Part shown: piece by piece, positions 48,421 through 58,384 of the stretch
Layout of the letters: every line of letters starts with the position of its first letter
Numbering within the stretch: the first letter of the stretch is position 1
Source: Brassica napus
Taxonomy: Eukaryota > Streptophyta > Magnoliopsida > Brassicales > Brassicaceae
Length of the DNA stretch: 64,000 bases
Direction: 5' to 3'
Assembly (NCBI RefSeq): GCF_020379485.1
Contig: NC_063450.1
Span: 27,380,137 to 27,444,136, forward strand
Notes under the pieces: generated by a model
What the model was told of the DNA's origin: nothing
Database searches by the model: none
Seen by the model: the letters and a program-made list of their open reading frames with translations, nothing else
Program-made: the position numbers and the translations under genes

Positions 48421-48441
48421 CCCTTTTTTCTTGTAGTGAAG

Positions 48442-49819
48442 TTTTATATGATTTGAGCTGAATTATATGTTGTGAAGATATTTATGAATAATGACAAAAA
48501 ACATTTATGTGAAGAATCGCACCAGAATCGGCCAGGTATAAGGTCGTCCTCGTGTTACTTGTCAATGGTGTTTATAAACTTTGTCTCAACGATGATGATA
48601 CATATAACTAACTTCAAAATAACAGGTGTGTAACACTCAACGATTTGGTGAAGAAAGTGGAGAGACACTTGTCAAATTTCGTTTAAAGTTTTTAAGTTCA
48701 GATTTTATGTACGTATTTGTAATTGTATAGAACATTAGTACTTTCTAAAAGGATCTTGTTGTACAAACAATGGAAACACCTTAAATGCAATATATACATT
48801 TGAAACTTACAAATAATTAGCTGATAACATGAGTAATGATTATTATAATAACCTTCCCAAGAAAATTAAAAGAAAAGATACTAATACGTATAATAATGCA
48901 TGCTAAGAGAGGTATGTGAGGAGGAAACGTGTGAATTTAGAAGTTTCTAAACATAGTAACTTGATAAAAAATTTAAAATTAGTATCTATTTTCTGTTTGA
49001 CTCTTCTCTTCTCAGTGCACTCTCCACTTGCTGTATTCCTCACCGCCCACTTCTTCTTTCTCCACACATGGTCTATCTTTCTCTCGTAAAATTTATTAAT
49101 TTTTGGATAATTAATAGGAAGATCACATCTAAACATGTCACTATATTATGAACTCTTTTTGCAGACCATATTTAAATGATTATGGGTAAGTCTATGATCA
49201 TCTCCCATTACTAGTATATAGCCAAAAGCAAGGAGGAAACTTCGTTCTTCCACTAATGAATCAATTGCGACTTTGAAAATAATGCAGCCTCGAGGAAATG
49301 CATTGAAATTGACCAAATTCAATCAATTGTGGGCACGAGATTGCTCTATGCCACATCTTCGGTTTATGACAATGACTTTGGCAATTTCCCACGTCTAATG
49401 TATTTCAACTTTTCAGAATAATAGACCCGACTATGTTGGAAGTAAACCGTTGCTTAGGACTTAATATGCATATATCATAAGAAGCAAATCTTTAAAGATT
49501 AAGTTACTCTTCATCTGTGTGTGGGACTTTGTTGTCGATCTGATACTGCTGGTGATGTTCAGGGCTTATTATAGGCAGTGATCTTGAAGTCAACCAACAC
49601 AAGATGCAGACCGAACTATAGAATCTCTCAGAGATAACCGTAGTGAAGATTCAGGTTTCTTTGGAGCCATCTGATTACTTAATTTGCTACAACTCTAGCA
49701 TCTCATGTCTAAGAAGTTTTAAACATCTCTTTACATTTTTTTTTTAAAACAAAGTCACATTATTTTTAAAAATGTTTTTTATTCAAACAAATTTAAACAT
49801 TTATTCAAACAAAAAAAGA
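48442..49819. other. spacer with no recognised gene
   Basis: AT-rich. A few patches (about 48500-48680 and 49560-49660) look weakly coding, but I could not identify a protein and no frame is long. Confidence 0.4.
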
Positions 49820-49828
49820 TAATCGGAA

Positions 49829-50365
49829 GGGCAATTCTCCTAAATAGATCATTTTCAAGTTTTGATCACAAAATAGACCACAAGGAGGAAAATGACCAAA
49901 ATGTTTCATTTAATAGGTAAAAGGATCCTAATACCCTAGATATATAAAAAATATAAAAAAATTATTTTTTAAAAAAATTAAAAATATAATTAAAAAATAA
50001 TTTTTTTTATAGTTTTAGATTATATGTTTTCAAATTCGAACTTTTTTAAAAAAATTTTTTGAAAATTTTTTTTTTGATTTTTTTTTATTTTTTTCGAAAA
50101 TTTCTTTTTGTAATTCGAAAATACTTTTTGAAACTATTTTTAAAATTTTTATTTTCATATTTTTAATACTTATTTTTTATTTTATAAAATTTTAAATTTC
50201 AATCTCAAATCTCCACATCTTAACTCTAAACATTAAGGTTTGAATTAGTTAACTCTAGGGGTATAAGTGTATATTTACCTCTTTAATGAAATATTTTGGT
50301 CTTTTGATCCTTAGAGTCTATATTTGTGATACAAATTTTTTTAGTGATATCCTAAGACATTTCCC
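49829..50365. mobile_element. Mutator-type MITE with TIRs of about 108 bp
   Basis: 537 bp. The left arm (from GGGCAATTCTCCTAAATAGA) and inverted right arm (GGGAAATGTCTTAGGATATC) pair over about 108 bp, including ATGACCAAAATGTTTCAT against AAGACCAAAATATTTCAT. A 9-bp duplication TAATCGGAA/AAATCGGAA flanks it (49820-49828, 50366-50374; 8 of 9 match), the length made by Mutator transposases. The core is A/T homopolymer-rich and non-coding. Confidence 0.8.
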
Positions 50366-50635
50366 AAATCGGAATTATGAAGGATCCAATTGGTAAGGAC
50401 TTTCGCTTTAGATTGTTAGCTGTAGAGATTTTTGGTTGTTAAAATTGTTAGTATTATTTTAAATATTGAAAAATAAATAATAAAAATCATAAAATAGAAA
50501 ATAATATTTTAAAATTTTCATTATAAATATAAAATTTTGTAAATAATAAAGAAAAAATATATATGGAACCAAAAGTTATTCAATATGGATCTCAAAATAA
50601 CAAAAAAAATAACAATGATCAATTTATCAAATAAA

Positions 50636-51283
50636 ACCTTTATATATAAAGAAGTGTTTACTTCTTTCATGCGCTGGTATGCCATCAAATCGAAATATCC
50701 CATTCAGACACGTGTTCCTCCCCTAAATACACAGCGTTTCATTAAGTCGTGTATTCTGGTGAGCTTGGTTTATTTCGTTACACATACATTTTGAAGTGTT
50801 TTTGGGCTAAGAAATCAGACCCTATAGCCCAATAGAGCGAACCCTAATTGTGTTGACCCGAAGAAATGAACTTTAGGATTCGTCTCTCTTCTTTGTTCTG
50901 CGACGACCTATGATCTTCATCACTATCTCTGAAGTGGTCCGAGTTATGATTTCTTCGTGTTTAATTCTATTAATTCAATCAACCACAATGAGGTCTTCAG
51001 TGCGGAGTTTACATCGGTAACTCAGTGTATTTGCAAGTATAAATAGTTCAGTATTCCTCTTCTCCAAATCACATTTTCTTTTAAATTTCTTTTAGTGTAT
51101 TTATTCTCTGCGATATGGCTAACTCGAGAGGTGTTTTTCTCCGATCTGATGTCTGGCAGTTGTTCCTCCGTTGTCGAGGTTAGGTTGATGCGGTTCTTGG
51201 AGGTTAGAAATGTCAGGCATGGTGGAGAACTCATGTGGGTTGATGCTCATGGTGGATGTGAATGTAAGTTAATAAATTTATAA
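50636..51283 (+). mobile_element. possible Helitron-type 5' end with promoter-like leader
   Basis: From TATATAAAGAAGTGTTTACT (50640) the sequence can be aligned with 62428 onward: both have a TATATAAAG(A/G)AGTGTTT start, a CACGTGT box 70-80 bp later and then CGTTTCATT. Both continue into a promoter-like leader with AACCCTAA and then a piece of a cellular gene. This pattern fits related non-autonomous rolling-circle elements, but no 3' hairpin-CTRR end was found. Confidence 0.4.
51095..51280 (+). pseudogene. RPA70-like OB-fold (DUF223) fragment
   Basis: One frame reads REVFFSDLMSGSCSSVVEVR, then LMRFLEVRNVRHGGELMWVD, which matches the N-terminal OB-fold of the replication-protein-A-like proteins abundant in Brassicaceae. 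After WVD the expected continuation (MLMVDVNV) is in the next frame, so a small deletion has shifted it. No further exons are found. RPA-like genes are often carried by plant Helitrons, in keeping with the left flank. Confidence 0.65.
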
Positions 51284-51868
51284 TAAAATTAATATAAAGT
51301 AGAAAAAGTATTTTAGCTATTGTGGAGAGAAAGAAAAATCTATTTCTGTTTGTAAAGCCACGTGAATGAGGTCGTAGGCATTTCATTGAAAAAGAAGAGA
51401 GAGAAATAGAAAATGGTTTTGAGAACTTTCGAACCATTAACATTAGAAAAAAAAATGATTGGTAAAAAATAGAATTTAGAGACTGTTTAATTTCACAAGT
51501 CCTAACAGCCCTAACCCCAATCGGAGCCGAAATATGATATGTTTATCATCTCTAGTAGGTGTCGAAGAAAATATTCAGAATGTTCGGTTTGTTTTTCTTC
51601 TGATTGGTTTGTTTGGTATGTATGTTGGGCATATATAGTTTTTTTTTAAAACTAGACATATGTATATAGTTAATACTTATTATATCGTTTTTAAAAGAAA
51701 AACTTATTAGAAAGTTTGTTCTAAACCTTCTACGCAATCCTAGCCAACGTTGTGCATAGTTTTTAACATCATACTCAACAAGAGATCAAAAGCAAGAAAA
51801 TTAATACATAATGAACCTTCTTTATTTTTTACTTTCACGTATTTTTGATTGTTTGAACGATACTTTCT
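51284..51868. other. spacer, nothing recognised
   Basis: AT-rich sequence between the RPA-like fragment and the Mutator-type element. No coding or repeat signal of note. Confidence 0.4.
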
Positions 51869-51877
51869 CGGAAAGAA

Positions 51878-52731
51878 GGGTCGACAATCTATTTCCCCAC
51901 GATAACTATCATATAGCACCAAATCTCCACCAAACAATGACCATGTCCTAGATTTCCATGATTTGAAAATTGTAAACTTATTTCTCCATGAACCAATAGT
52001 TCGAAATTTAATTACCCTTAGATGATGGTTTTAAATCGGTTTACAAGGTTTAATCGGTTTACTTTTAAACAAACAAATTAAAATCAACTTAACCAACCAA
52101 AAACCATATATATATATATATTCACCGACAAGAAAATCAATCCATCTTAAACTGAAACTATGCTCAGCATTTGATTCATAGACATCTCAATCAGATTCAA
52201 CCCAAATTTTCTTTTCCATCGGAAAACATAAAATTTCTCTGCTGCGTAAGCATATATGCCAGAAACTGCAAGTCCGTGGCACATTATCCCGTCGGATCTA
52301 TAATGGTGAGAGGGGTCGTCTGATTTACTACGATGGTGAGAGGCAACATGTGATGATGATTCAAGGCGACATAGCTTCCATCGGAGGAACTGGTTCCACC
52401 ATTTTTGTCTACGGCGGAGGTGGAGAGAATGTGGCATCGCCGACAAGACGGAAATGAAACAGAAATGAATAGATAAGGAAGAGTTTGATCATGAGAGAAG
52501 ATCATTTTTCACCATCGCAGTCGTTGATTTTAATTTTTTGATTAAGAGTAAACCGATTAAACCATGTAAACCGATTTAAAACCATCATCCATGGGTGATC
52601 AAATTTCGAACTACTGATTCATGGAGAAATAAGTTTACAAGTTTCAATTCATGGGGATCTAGCACGGGGCATAGTTTGGTGGAGATCTGGTGCTATATGA
52701 TAGTTATCGTGGGGAAATAGATCGTCGAACC
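51878..52731. mobile_element. non-autonomous Mutator-like element with TIRs of about 208 bp
   Basis: The arms 51878-52087 and 52524-52731 are inverted copies, for example CTATTTCCCCACGATAACTA in both. The ends are GGGTCGACAATC and (inverted) GGTTCGACGATC. The 9-bp duplication CGGAAAGAA is exact at 51869-51877 and 52732-52740. The 436-bp centre has higher GC and a minus-strand frame (52446-52147) of unknown origin, possibly captured host DNA. Confidence 0.9.
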
Positions 52732-52771
52732 CGGAAAGAAATAAAAAAATCGAATGCACAATATGTTCACA

Positions 52772-52838
52772 AGCGTAGTCGTTTTTTATTAAGATTCAAC
52801 ATCTGGTTTGGTCTCACAAAACACATATGACATCGAAG
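52772..52838. repeat. direct repeat, left copy, flanking the PIF/Harbinger region
   Basis: GTAGTCGTTTTTTATTAAGA, then TTCAAC and CTCACAAAACACATATGACAT, is similar to 55080-55140 (GTAGTCATTTTATTAGATTC, then CTCACAAAACACACATGTCA). The two lie about 2.3 kb apart on either side of the transposase genes. Confidence 0.55.
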
Positions 52839-53163
52839 TAAACGGAACCCAAACCGAGAAAAGAAAAACTGAACACCTGATTGGCAGTGAAAAGAAGATA
52901 ATACATTCTATTATTTTACTCACATATCAGACTAGTATTGCTTTGTTTGAAACAAGTAGATTAATGACATTTGTTAATTCTCCAGGTCAATTGGGTTGGC
53001 ATGGTTTGGCAAGTGGGTTTGTTCTTGCACGTAGCTTAAGAGTAAAGACGTATGTTTCAGTTTTGAATATCATTTGTTAATTCTTCAGGTCAATTGTTTT
53101 GCTTTCTTAATGACATATTGTTGATGCTTTTCATATTTGGACATAAATCACTAGACAAGAAGA

Positions 53164-53563
53164 ATGGCTAATGATGTAAGTTTTTAATGGAGTTCTAGTT
53201 TCTTAGATGATTTGTGATTGTTTTTTTCTGTTAGTTTAGTTTGTTTGTCTATTGATAAGAATTTTTATTTAGAGCTGGACCGACGAAGAATCTCGGTATT
53301 TTCTTACTCTTTATGCCGATGAGAAAAAGAAAAGGAACATAACAAAGAGTGGCATAAATCAAGTTGGAAGAGAGTTCACCCCTAAGAACTTTGAAGAGAA
53401 ATTTAGTAAGATATGGTTATGGGACATGTTTAAGAACAAGATTGATGTTTGTAGAAAAGCATACGTCAAATTTAAAAAGCTGACTCACAACAAAACCGGG
53501 CTTGTCTATGATGTTATGGGAAGGTTGGAGATGCCAGATGCTTGGTGGGATCAACGCATAGCG
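53164..53563 (+). pseudogene. PIF/Harbinger ORF1: Myb/SANT-like protein
   Basis: Exon 1 53164-53175 (MAND) and exon 2 53273-53563 join in frame to SWTDEESRYFLTLYADEKKK. The Myb/SANT-like domain (Myb_DNA-bind_3) continues with REFTPKNFEEKFSKIW, FKKLTHNKTGLVYDVMGRLE and MPDAWWDQRIA. This is the usual partner protein of plant PIF/Harbinger transposases, thought to bring the transposase to the element's ends. The C-terminal part usual for the family is not found after 53563. No stop lies in the joined exons; it is marked as a pseudogene because it looks incomplete and its partner is broken. Confidence 0.7.
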
Positions 53564-53736
53564 GTAACTAACTTTCCTTTTCATTTTGTGGAACGTGAGC
53601 ATGCATCGTTCTCTTAGTCTTATTGCTTTAATAATGTGAGTATATTAGCTTGATTATGTCTTGAGAATGTAGTACATGAGCATGCATTGTTCTCTTAGTC
53701 GTATTGCTTTATTAATAGCGTTATGATATTCTTCGC

Positions 53737-54530
53737 ATGAATCAGAAAACATTTCAAGATTTGTGTAAGATGTTAGTGAGGAGGTATGAGTTACAAGAGA
53801 CGAGTAATGTCTACATTAAAAAAGGGGTTGAGATGTTTCTTGAAGTTGTGGCCGGTCAAGATAAGACTATGCGGATTATAGCAGAAAGATATCAACGTTC
53901 GTTTGATACTGTCAAAAGGAAACTTGATGAGGTTTTGAGTGTTCTCCTGAAATTTGATTCAAATACACTAAAACCAGAAGATGGTGAGTTCACAAGAGTA
54001 TGTCCTGCTTTGAGAAATGATGATCGATATAGGTCATTTTTCAAGATTGTATTCGACCATTGGATGAAACTCATATCTCAGTTCACCCTCCTAAGCGAAA
54101 TGCAGAAGCATACATGGATAGAAAGCAGGAGCCGACTATGAATGTCCTTGCTATATGTAACTTTGATATGAAGTTCATATACGCTTACGTGGATGTACCG
54201 GGTAGAGAACATGACACAAATGTGTTGACTTATTGTGCGAGGAATGAGCTTTTTTTCCACATCCGCCAAATGGAAAATATTATTTGGTTGATATTGGATA
54301 TCCCACAAGAACATGGTATATTGGTCTGTATCGTAGAGTTCGGTATCATCTTGATCAATTCAACAAAGAGGACCGCCAACGAACACTCGAGAGGTGTTTA
54401 ACCGGATGAAGTTGTGTAGTGATTGAGCGGACACTTGGAGTGTGGAAAGCAAAATGGAGAATTCTTGACCGTAGGCATCCAAAGTATGGTTTGACCAAAT
54501 GGATAAAGCTAGTAACATAACCGATGGCAC
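53737..54530 (+). pseudogene. PIF/Harbinger transposase (DDE_Tnp_4), frameshifted
   Basis: From ATG 53737, MNQKTFQDLCKMLVRRYELQ begins the usual N-terminal region, with FLEVVAGQDKTMRIIAERYQ and SFDTVKRKLDEVLSVLLKF. A one-base loss near 54045 shifts the frame before MDETHISVHPPKRNAEAYMD, which holds the first catalytic Asp. The second Asp is in YVDVPGREHDTNVL. Further shifts follow near 54250 and 54330, and the Glu region reads VIERTLGVWKAKWRILD near 54420-54475, next to stop codons. The gene is dead. Ends and the 3-bp target duplication of the element were not located. Confidence 0.85.
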
Positions 54531-54889
54531 TACACAACTTCAGAAGAAGATGATGGTGATGGACATGGTGGACATATTCTATATGAACCGACTGGTGATA
54601 GAGCTATGGATGGTGTACGTGATCATCTTACTAGTGAATTGAGTAAAGGATATCAATTACCTTACTAGTTTATTTGATTTAGTTTTCTACTGATTTTTAT
54701 TTTTAGTTTTATAACAATTGACTTTTAGTTTTTAAACATTGATTTTATGTTTGTTGACAAAAAAAAATTATGTTATGTTTATTGATATAGTTTTATTAAA
54801 GATTTATAAATTAAAAATTAAAATTGAGCAACTAAAAATGAATTTCCAAAAAGATTTAAATAAATGATTAAATTGTAAATATTTGGTCT

Positions 54890-55080
54890 CAAGCGACAAT
54901 GAAACGAACAACGTAGCGAGATGCGATCAACCACACGACATGAAAACGAACAACTCAGCGAGCGAAAACTGCTGCGATCAAACGCGCGACCTTCAAACGA
55001 ACAACTATCAGCGACATCAAGTCGCAGCCGCTGTGTCGCTGACGCTGGCGATCACTGCGATCACCAAACCAACAGGGCAG
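54890..55080. repeat. patch rich in GCGATCA and AACGAACAAC oligomers
   Basis: Four to five loose copies of ACGAACAAC and of GCGATCA/GCGACA in an otherwise AT-rich stretch, with clearly higher GC. No protein match is recognised. It could be a subterminal region of the PIF element or an unrelated low-complexity insert. Confidence 0.5.
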
Positions 55081-55145
55081 TAGTCATTTTATTAGATTCA
55101 ACGTAGCCGTTTTTTTATCTCACAAAACACACATGTCATGGTAAA
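55080..55145. repeat. direct repeat, right copy
   Basis: Partner of 52772-52838; see that entry. Similarity is imperfect, with short gaps. Confidence 0.55.
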
Positions 55146-55287
55146 AGGAATAAGAAAAATCATTCTTGTCTCTTTTGATTAAACAAACTATCAAACTCGC
55201 CTTTTATTAATGCGATTATCTTGCCAACTAAACTAGTTTCCTTTTCCTCTACTACGTGCGAAACAAATTTCTTTATTGAATCACGTC

Positions 55288-55295
55288 TATATAAA
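55288..55295 (+). promoter_or_regulatory. TATA-like box upstream of the hairpin locus
   Basis: TATATAAA in the context CACGTCTATATAAACAGTC, 245 bases before the first arm of the inverted repeat. If used, transcription would run through the hairpin. Confidence 0.35.
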
Positions 55296-55532
55296 CAGTC
55301 ATGCACTTCAACACATGACATCACAGAGAAATAATCACATCAAAGAACTAAATTAGCTCGATCATGGATATCTTACCTTTTCGTCCCGTCGAGTAAATTC
55401 TCTTAAAAATGGATCTTAAGTCTCTGGAGATGAGCAATGCATGGGTGGAAACTTCAAACAAATTGGTTCGGACCACAAAATTTTTCCTCTAATCTGGTAT
55501 GTCTCCTTGTGTCTCTCCAAAGAGACCTCGCA

Positions 55533-55830
55533 CACCAAATCTCTAACTTACGAGGAGCAAGCACGTCCCAAAAGATCAACATGTTGGGAACTCAGTTTGT
55601 GACCGGGAAGTTCTTCATCGAGTTCTGTTATCTCAAATCCTGCTGCTAGCATCAGCGGTTTGTTTGACTCCCAGATATCCCCCAACCGTCCACCATAGTT
55701 GACGAGCTTGGAGGCAAACTGAGATAACAGAACTCGATGAAGAACTTCCCGGTCACAAACTGAGCAACTCTGGTCCCAACATGTTGATCTTTTGGGACGT
55801 GCTTGCTCCTCGTAAGTTAGAGATTTGGTG
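55533..55830. repeat. 103-bp near-perfect inverted repeat (long hairpin) of a gene-like fragment
   Basis: Left arm 55533-55635 and right arm 55720-55830 are reverse complements apart from about nine extra bases in the right arm (near 55765-55773), with an 84-base loop. A third, direct partial copy (TGACCGGGAAGTTCTTCATC, then GAGTTCTGTT) follows at 55829-55858. On the minus strand, loop and left arm read ASKLVNYGGRLGDIWESNKP, LMLAAGFEITELDEELPGHK and LSSQHVDLLGRACSS, a coding-like frame I do not recognise. RNA from either strand would fold into a long double-stranded stem, a natural source of small RNAs. Confidence 0.88.
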
Positions 55831-55870
55831 ACCGGGAAGTTCTTCATCGAGTTCTGTTGGGAAAAGATCA

Positions 55871-56370
55871 ATCTAGAATATATTTATTTTCTAATTTTTG
55901 TATCCGACCCCAGTACAAAAAATTTCTGGTTATCACCTAAGTGTATATGAATCATGTTTAATATTTAGTCACAGCATTGTTTAATAGGCTCAATTTTAAA
56001 ATATGCCAAGATAATTTTCAAATAGAATTCTATTTTAATAGAGTAGATATAATAAATAGTTGAAAGATATAACCATTTCAAATATTCAATTCGATATTTA
56101 TGTTGATATGATATATAAAATACTAAGTATTAAAATTTAAATAAATATCTTAAATACTCAATTAGTTATAAATAAATACTTCATAAATTTGCTCGTTTAA
56201 ATAACAAGTATACTCTATCTATACGGTAATACATATTTTTTCAAACGATGTTTGTTTTTATGCTTAATTTAATATTTTATTATTTTATCAATTTGATGTG
56301 TGTTAGATTAGTTTTTATTCAATTTAAATGTTTTTCTTCATGTTTTGCTTTCTAATTTTGTTTTTTACTT
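55871..56370. other. AT-rich spacer, nothing recognised
   Basis: No coding frame or clear repeat. It is largely A/T with short tracts. Confidence 0.4.
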
Positions 56371-56592
56371 CAAATATATCCGAACCGAACCAATATAACT
56401 TGAATCCGAACGATATATACTTTATAGGTTTTAGGATGTATTACAAATTAGAACCAAACCCGAAATGTTATTATCCGAACCTGACCCGTACTTATAAAAT
56501 ATTAGAATGGGACCTAGGAGGGTGACCCAAAAATCCGAAAATCTGAAATACCTGATCCGAACCTGAACGGATACCCGAAACCCAGGCCTAGT
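56371..56592. repeat. CCGAACC-rich repeat, related to the insert in the copia LTR
   Basis: Motifs such as ATCCGAACCGAACCAATA, AACCCGAAATG and GATACCCGAAACCCAGGCCTA are like those at both ends of 14172-14991, and the right edge CCCAGGCCTA resembles its end CCCACGCCTA. The left end was not fixed. Confidence 0.55.
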
Positions 56593-57520
56593 GCCACCAA
56601 TCAAAGAATCATCAAATATTTTTTTACTTCTAATGGTTTTATATGCAAATTTGATTTTGTATTATAAAAACATCACTAGATTTCGATCCGCGCTTAGAAA
56701 GCGCAGGTTTATTTTTGAAACTAAATAATTTCTTCTTATATAATTTCTATATAAGATAATGTATAGGTTTGGGTACATTTACCTAGATGCACTAAACCGT
56801 ACCAAACTGGAAAACCAAAATTAAGCTGAATTTCATAAATAACCGAGCATATCATATATATATATCTCTTTGGAACCAAAAAATACAAGCCGAACTTGGA
56901 AACAAATGAGTACTTAAAATTTTAAAATACAAACTATACACCTACAAATATTAATTATATTTAATTTCTAAATAACCAAATATCCTAAAAATACTATTTA
57001 TAAACCAAATTATGCAAAAAAAAAAATTAATGACTCGAATATTTTTATTCAAATAATTAATAGTTAATTATTTATCCTATATTTTTTTCCAAACAACCTA
57101 AACTACCCGATTAGCGTAAGATATTTTACATTTGTGAAAAATTAAATTAAACATATCATATTTATTGTTAGGATTTAAAAAGTAAATAAACATGTTCTAT
57201 TTAAACCAGTTTTGTTTTTACTAATTCCATTTACTAACATTAAGAAATGTAAAACCGAAGACGTGAGGTGTATATTGGTTAATATATATTGAGTTGATGC
57301 AAGAATTGGTACTATGAACTTGATCAATACATTTTTTTAACTTGATCAATACTTAAAAAATATGAATGATATAGTATATACTTTATCAGACTCCATCCTG
57401 GTTTAATAATATGAATCTAATTTTGGAATATACACCGGTAATGGAATGGTTATAGCAAATTAATAATAACTCGTTCCTTTTCATATATTTATATTTCATT
57501 TATTTCATAATTGAGTAAAA
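56593..57520. other. AT-rich spacer, nothing recognised
   Basis: No gene is seen. Short tracts with AACCAAAAT-type words may be decayed repeats. Confidence 0.4.
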
Positions 57521-57524
57521 GCTA

Positions 57525-57725
57525 CGGTGGGGTAGGCCGGAGACTTTTATCCGAGATCCGGATTCGATCCGAGATTCGATCCGGATCCGATCCAAAAATC
57601 CGGATATCCGAAGGGGTCGAATCCGGATCCGGATAGTAAGATGTTGGATCCGTCAAAACCGGATCCGGATCCGGATCCGGATATCTTAATTTTTAAGTCC
57701 GGATATCTGGATCCGTAAGTTTTAT
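57525..57725. repeat. GGATCC/ATCCGGAT-rich simple repeat
   Basis: Overlapping copies of CCGGATCCGGATCC and GATCCGAGATTCGATCC fill about 200 bp. Similar blocks are dispersed in Brassicaceae genomes. Confidence 0.8.
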
Positions 57726-58384
57726 TGATAAATATTTCAAATATAGTAATATCTATATAACAATAAACAAGTTATCACTTCTGACGGCGATGAGAAAGGC
57801 GATCTAGGGTTCTCAAAATGATTTGGCGAAGATGGGATCCTGGTATTGGTCAAATGAGATTATGGGAGAAGACAAGGAGTATCTGGACGATTATGGTGAA
57901 TGGCACCGAAGATCGTCTCCAGATACAGGGGTAATGGATGAAGGGAATCGACGGAACTTAAGGAAACACAGGATTTTGGGAAACTGGGGTCAGATTTCAA
58001 TGGTCAATCAGATATTGATTATCAATAAGACGAAATCGCAGATCTCTGAAGGTATTGATTCTGATTTTGGAGTTTCAATTTGGATCTTTTTATTTATCAA
58101 GGAAATTGGAATATACAGCTTTCCATGTGATCTGTTTGGGGCTTGGAGGATATGGTTCGGATCCGTTTTTGGCAATGAGAATCGATCGATTCTTGGGATT
58201 AAGTGTGAGGGTATCAATTTCATAAGATATGATTTATACGAAGGAATATGTTGGCGTGATTATTTGGTGAAGGGGTTGCGATATAAAAGGAGCTTTGTGT
58301 TGCTTGGTTGTTATATCAACTTTTACAGTTTGCTTATCTCTAAGCTACAACAACCTACAACAAAGGTTTCTCATTTTACTCATT

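Larger units (their letters stand above)
40687..48438 (+). mobile_element. complete CACTA (En/Spm) DNA transposon, copy 2 (different subfamily)
   Basis: 7752 bp. Left end CACTGCAAGAAAAAGAGG and inverted right end CACTACAAGAAAAAAGGG, with 3-bp duplication AAG at 40684-40686 and 48439-48441. Subterminal repeats are built on AGCGCTAT/ATAGCGGTT and so differ wholly from copy 1. It carries a TNP2-type gene and a TnpA-like gene on the plus strand. One base of the left CACTA end is changed (CACTG). Confidence 0.94.

Noticed and set aside
48903..49136. Minus-strand frame of 77 codons in spacer DNA.
   Set aside because: Lysine/asparagine-rich with no domain; expected by chance in AT-rich DNA.
49500..49700. 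Weakly coding-looking patch (VNQHKMQTEL and VSLEPSDYL words).
   Set aside because: Too short, with stops, and no family recognised; a similarity search would be needed to decide.
52147..52446. Minus-strand frame of 99 codons in the centre of the Mutator-like element.
   Set aside because: No family recognised and no splice or start context. Kept only as a possible captured segment in the findings.
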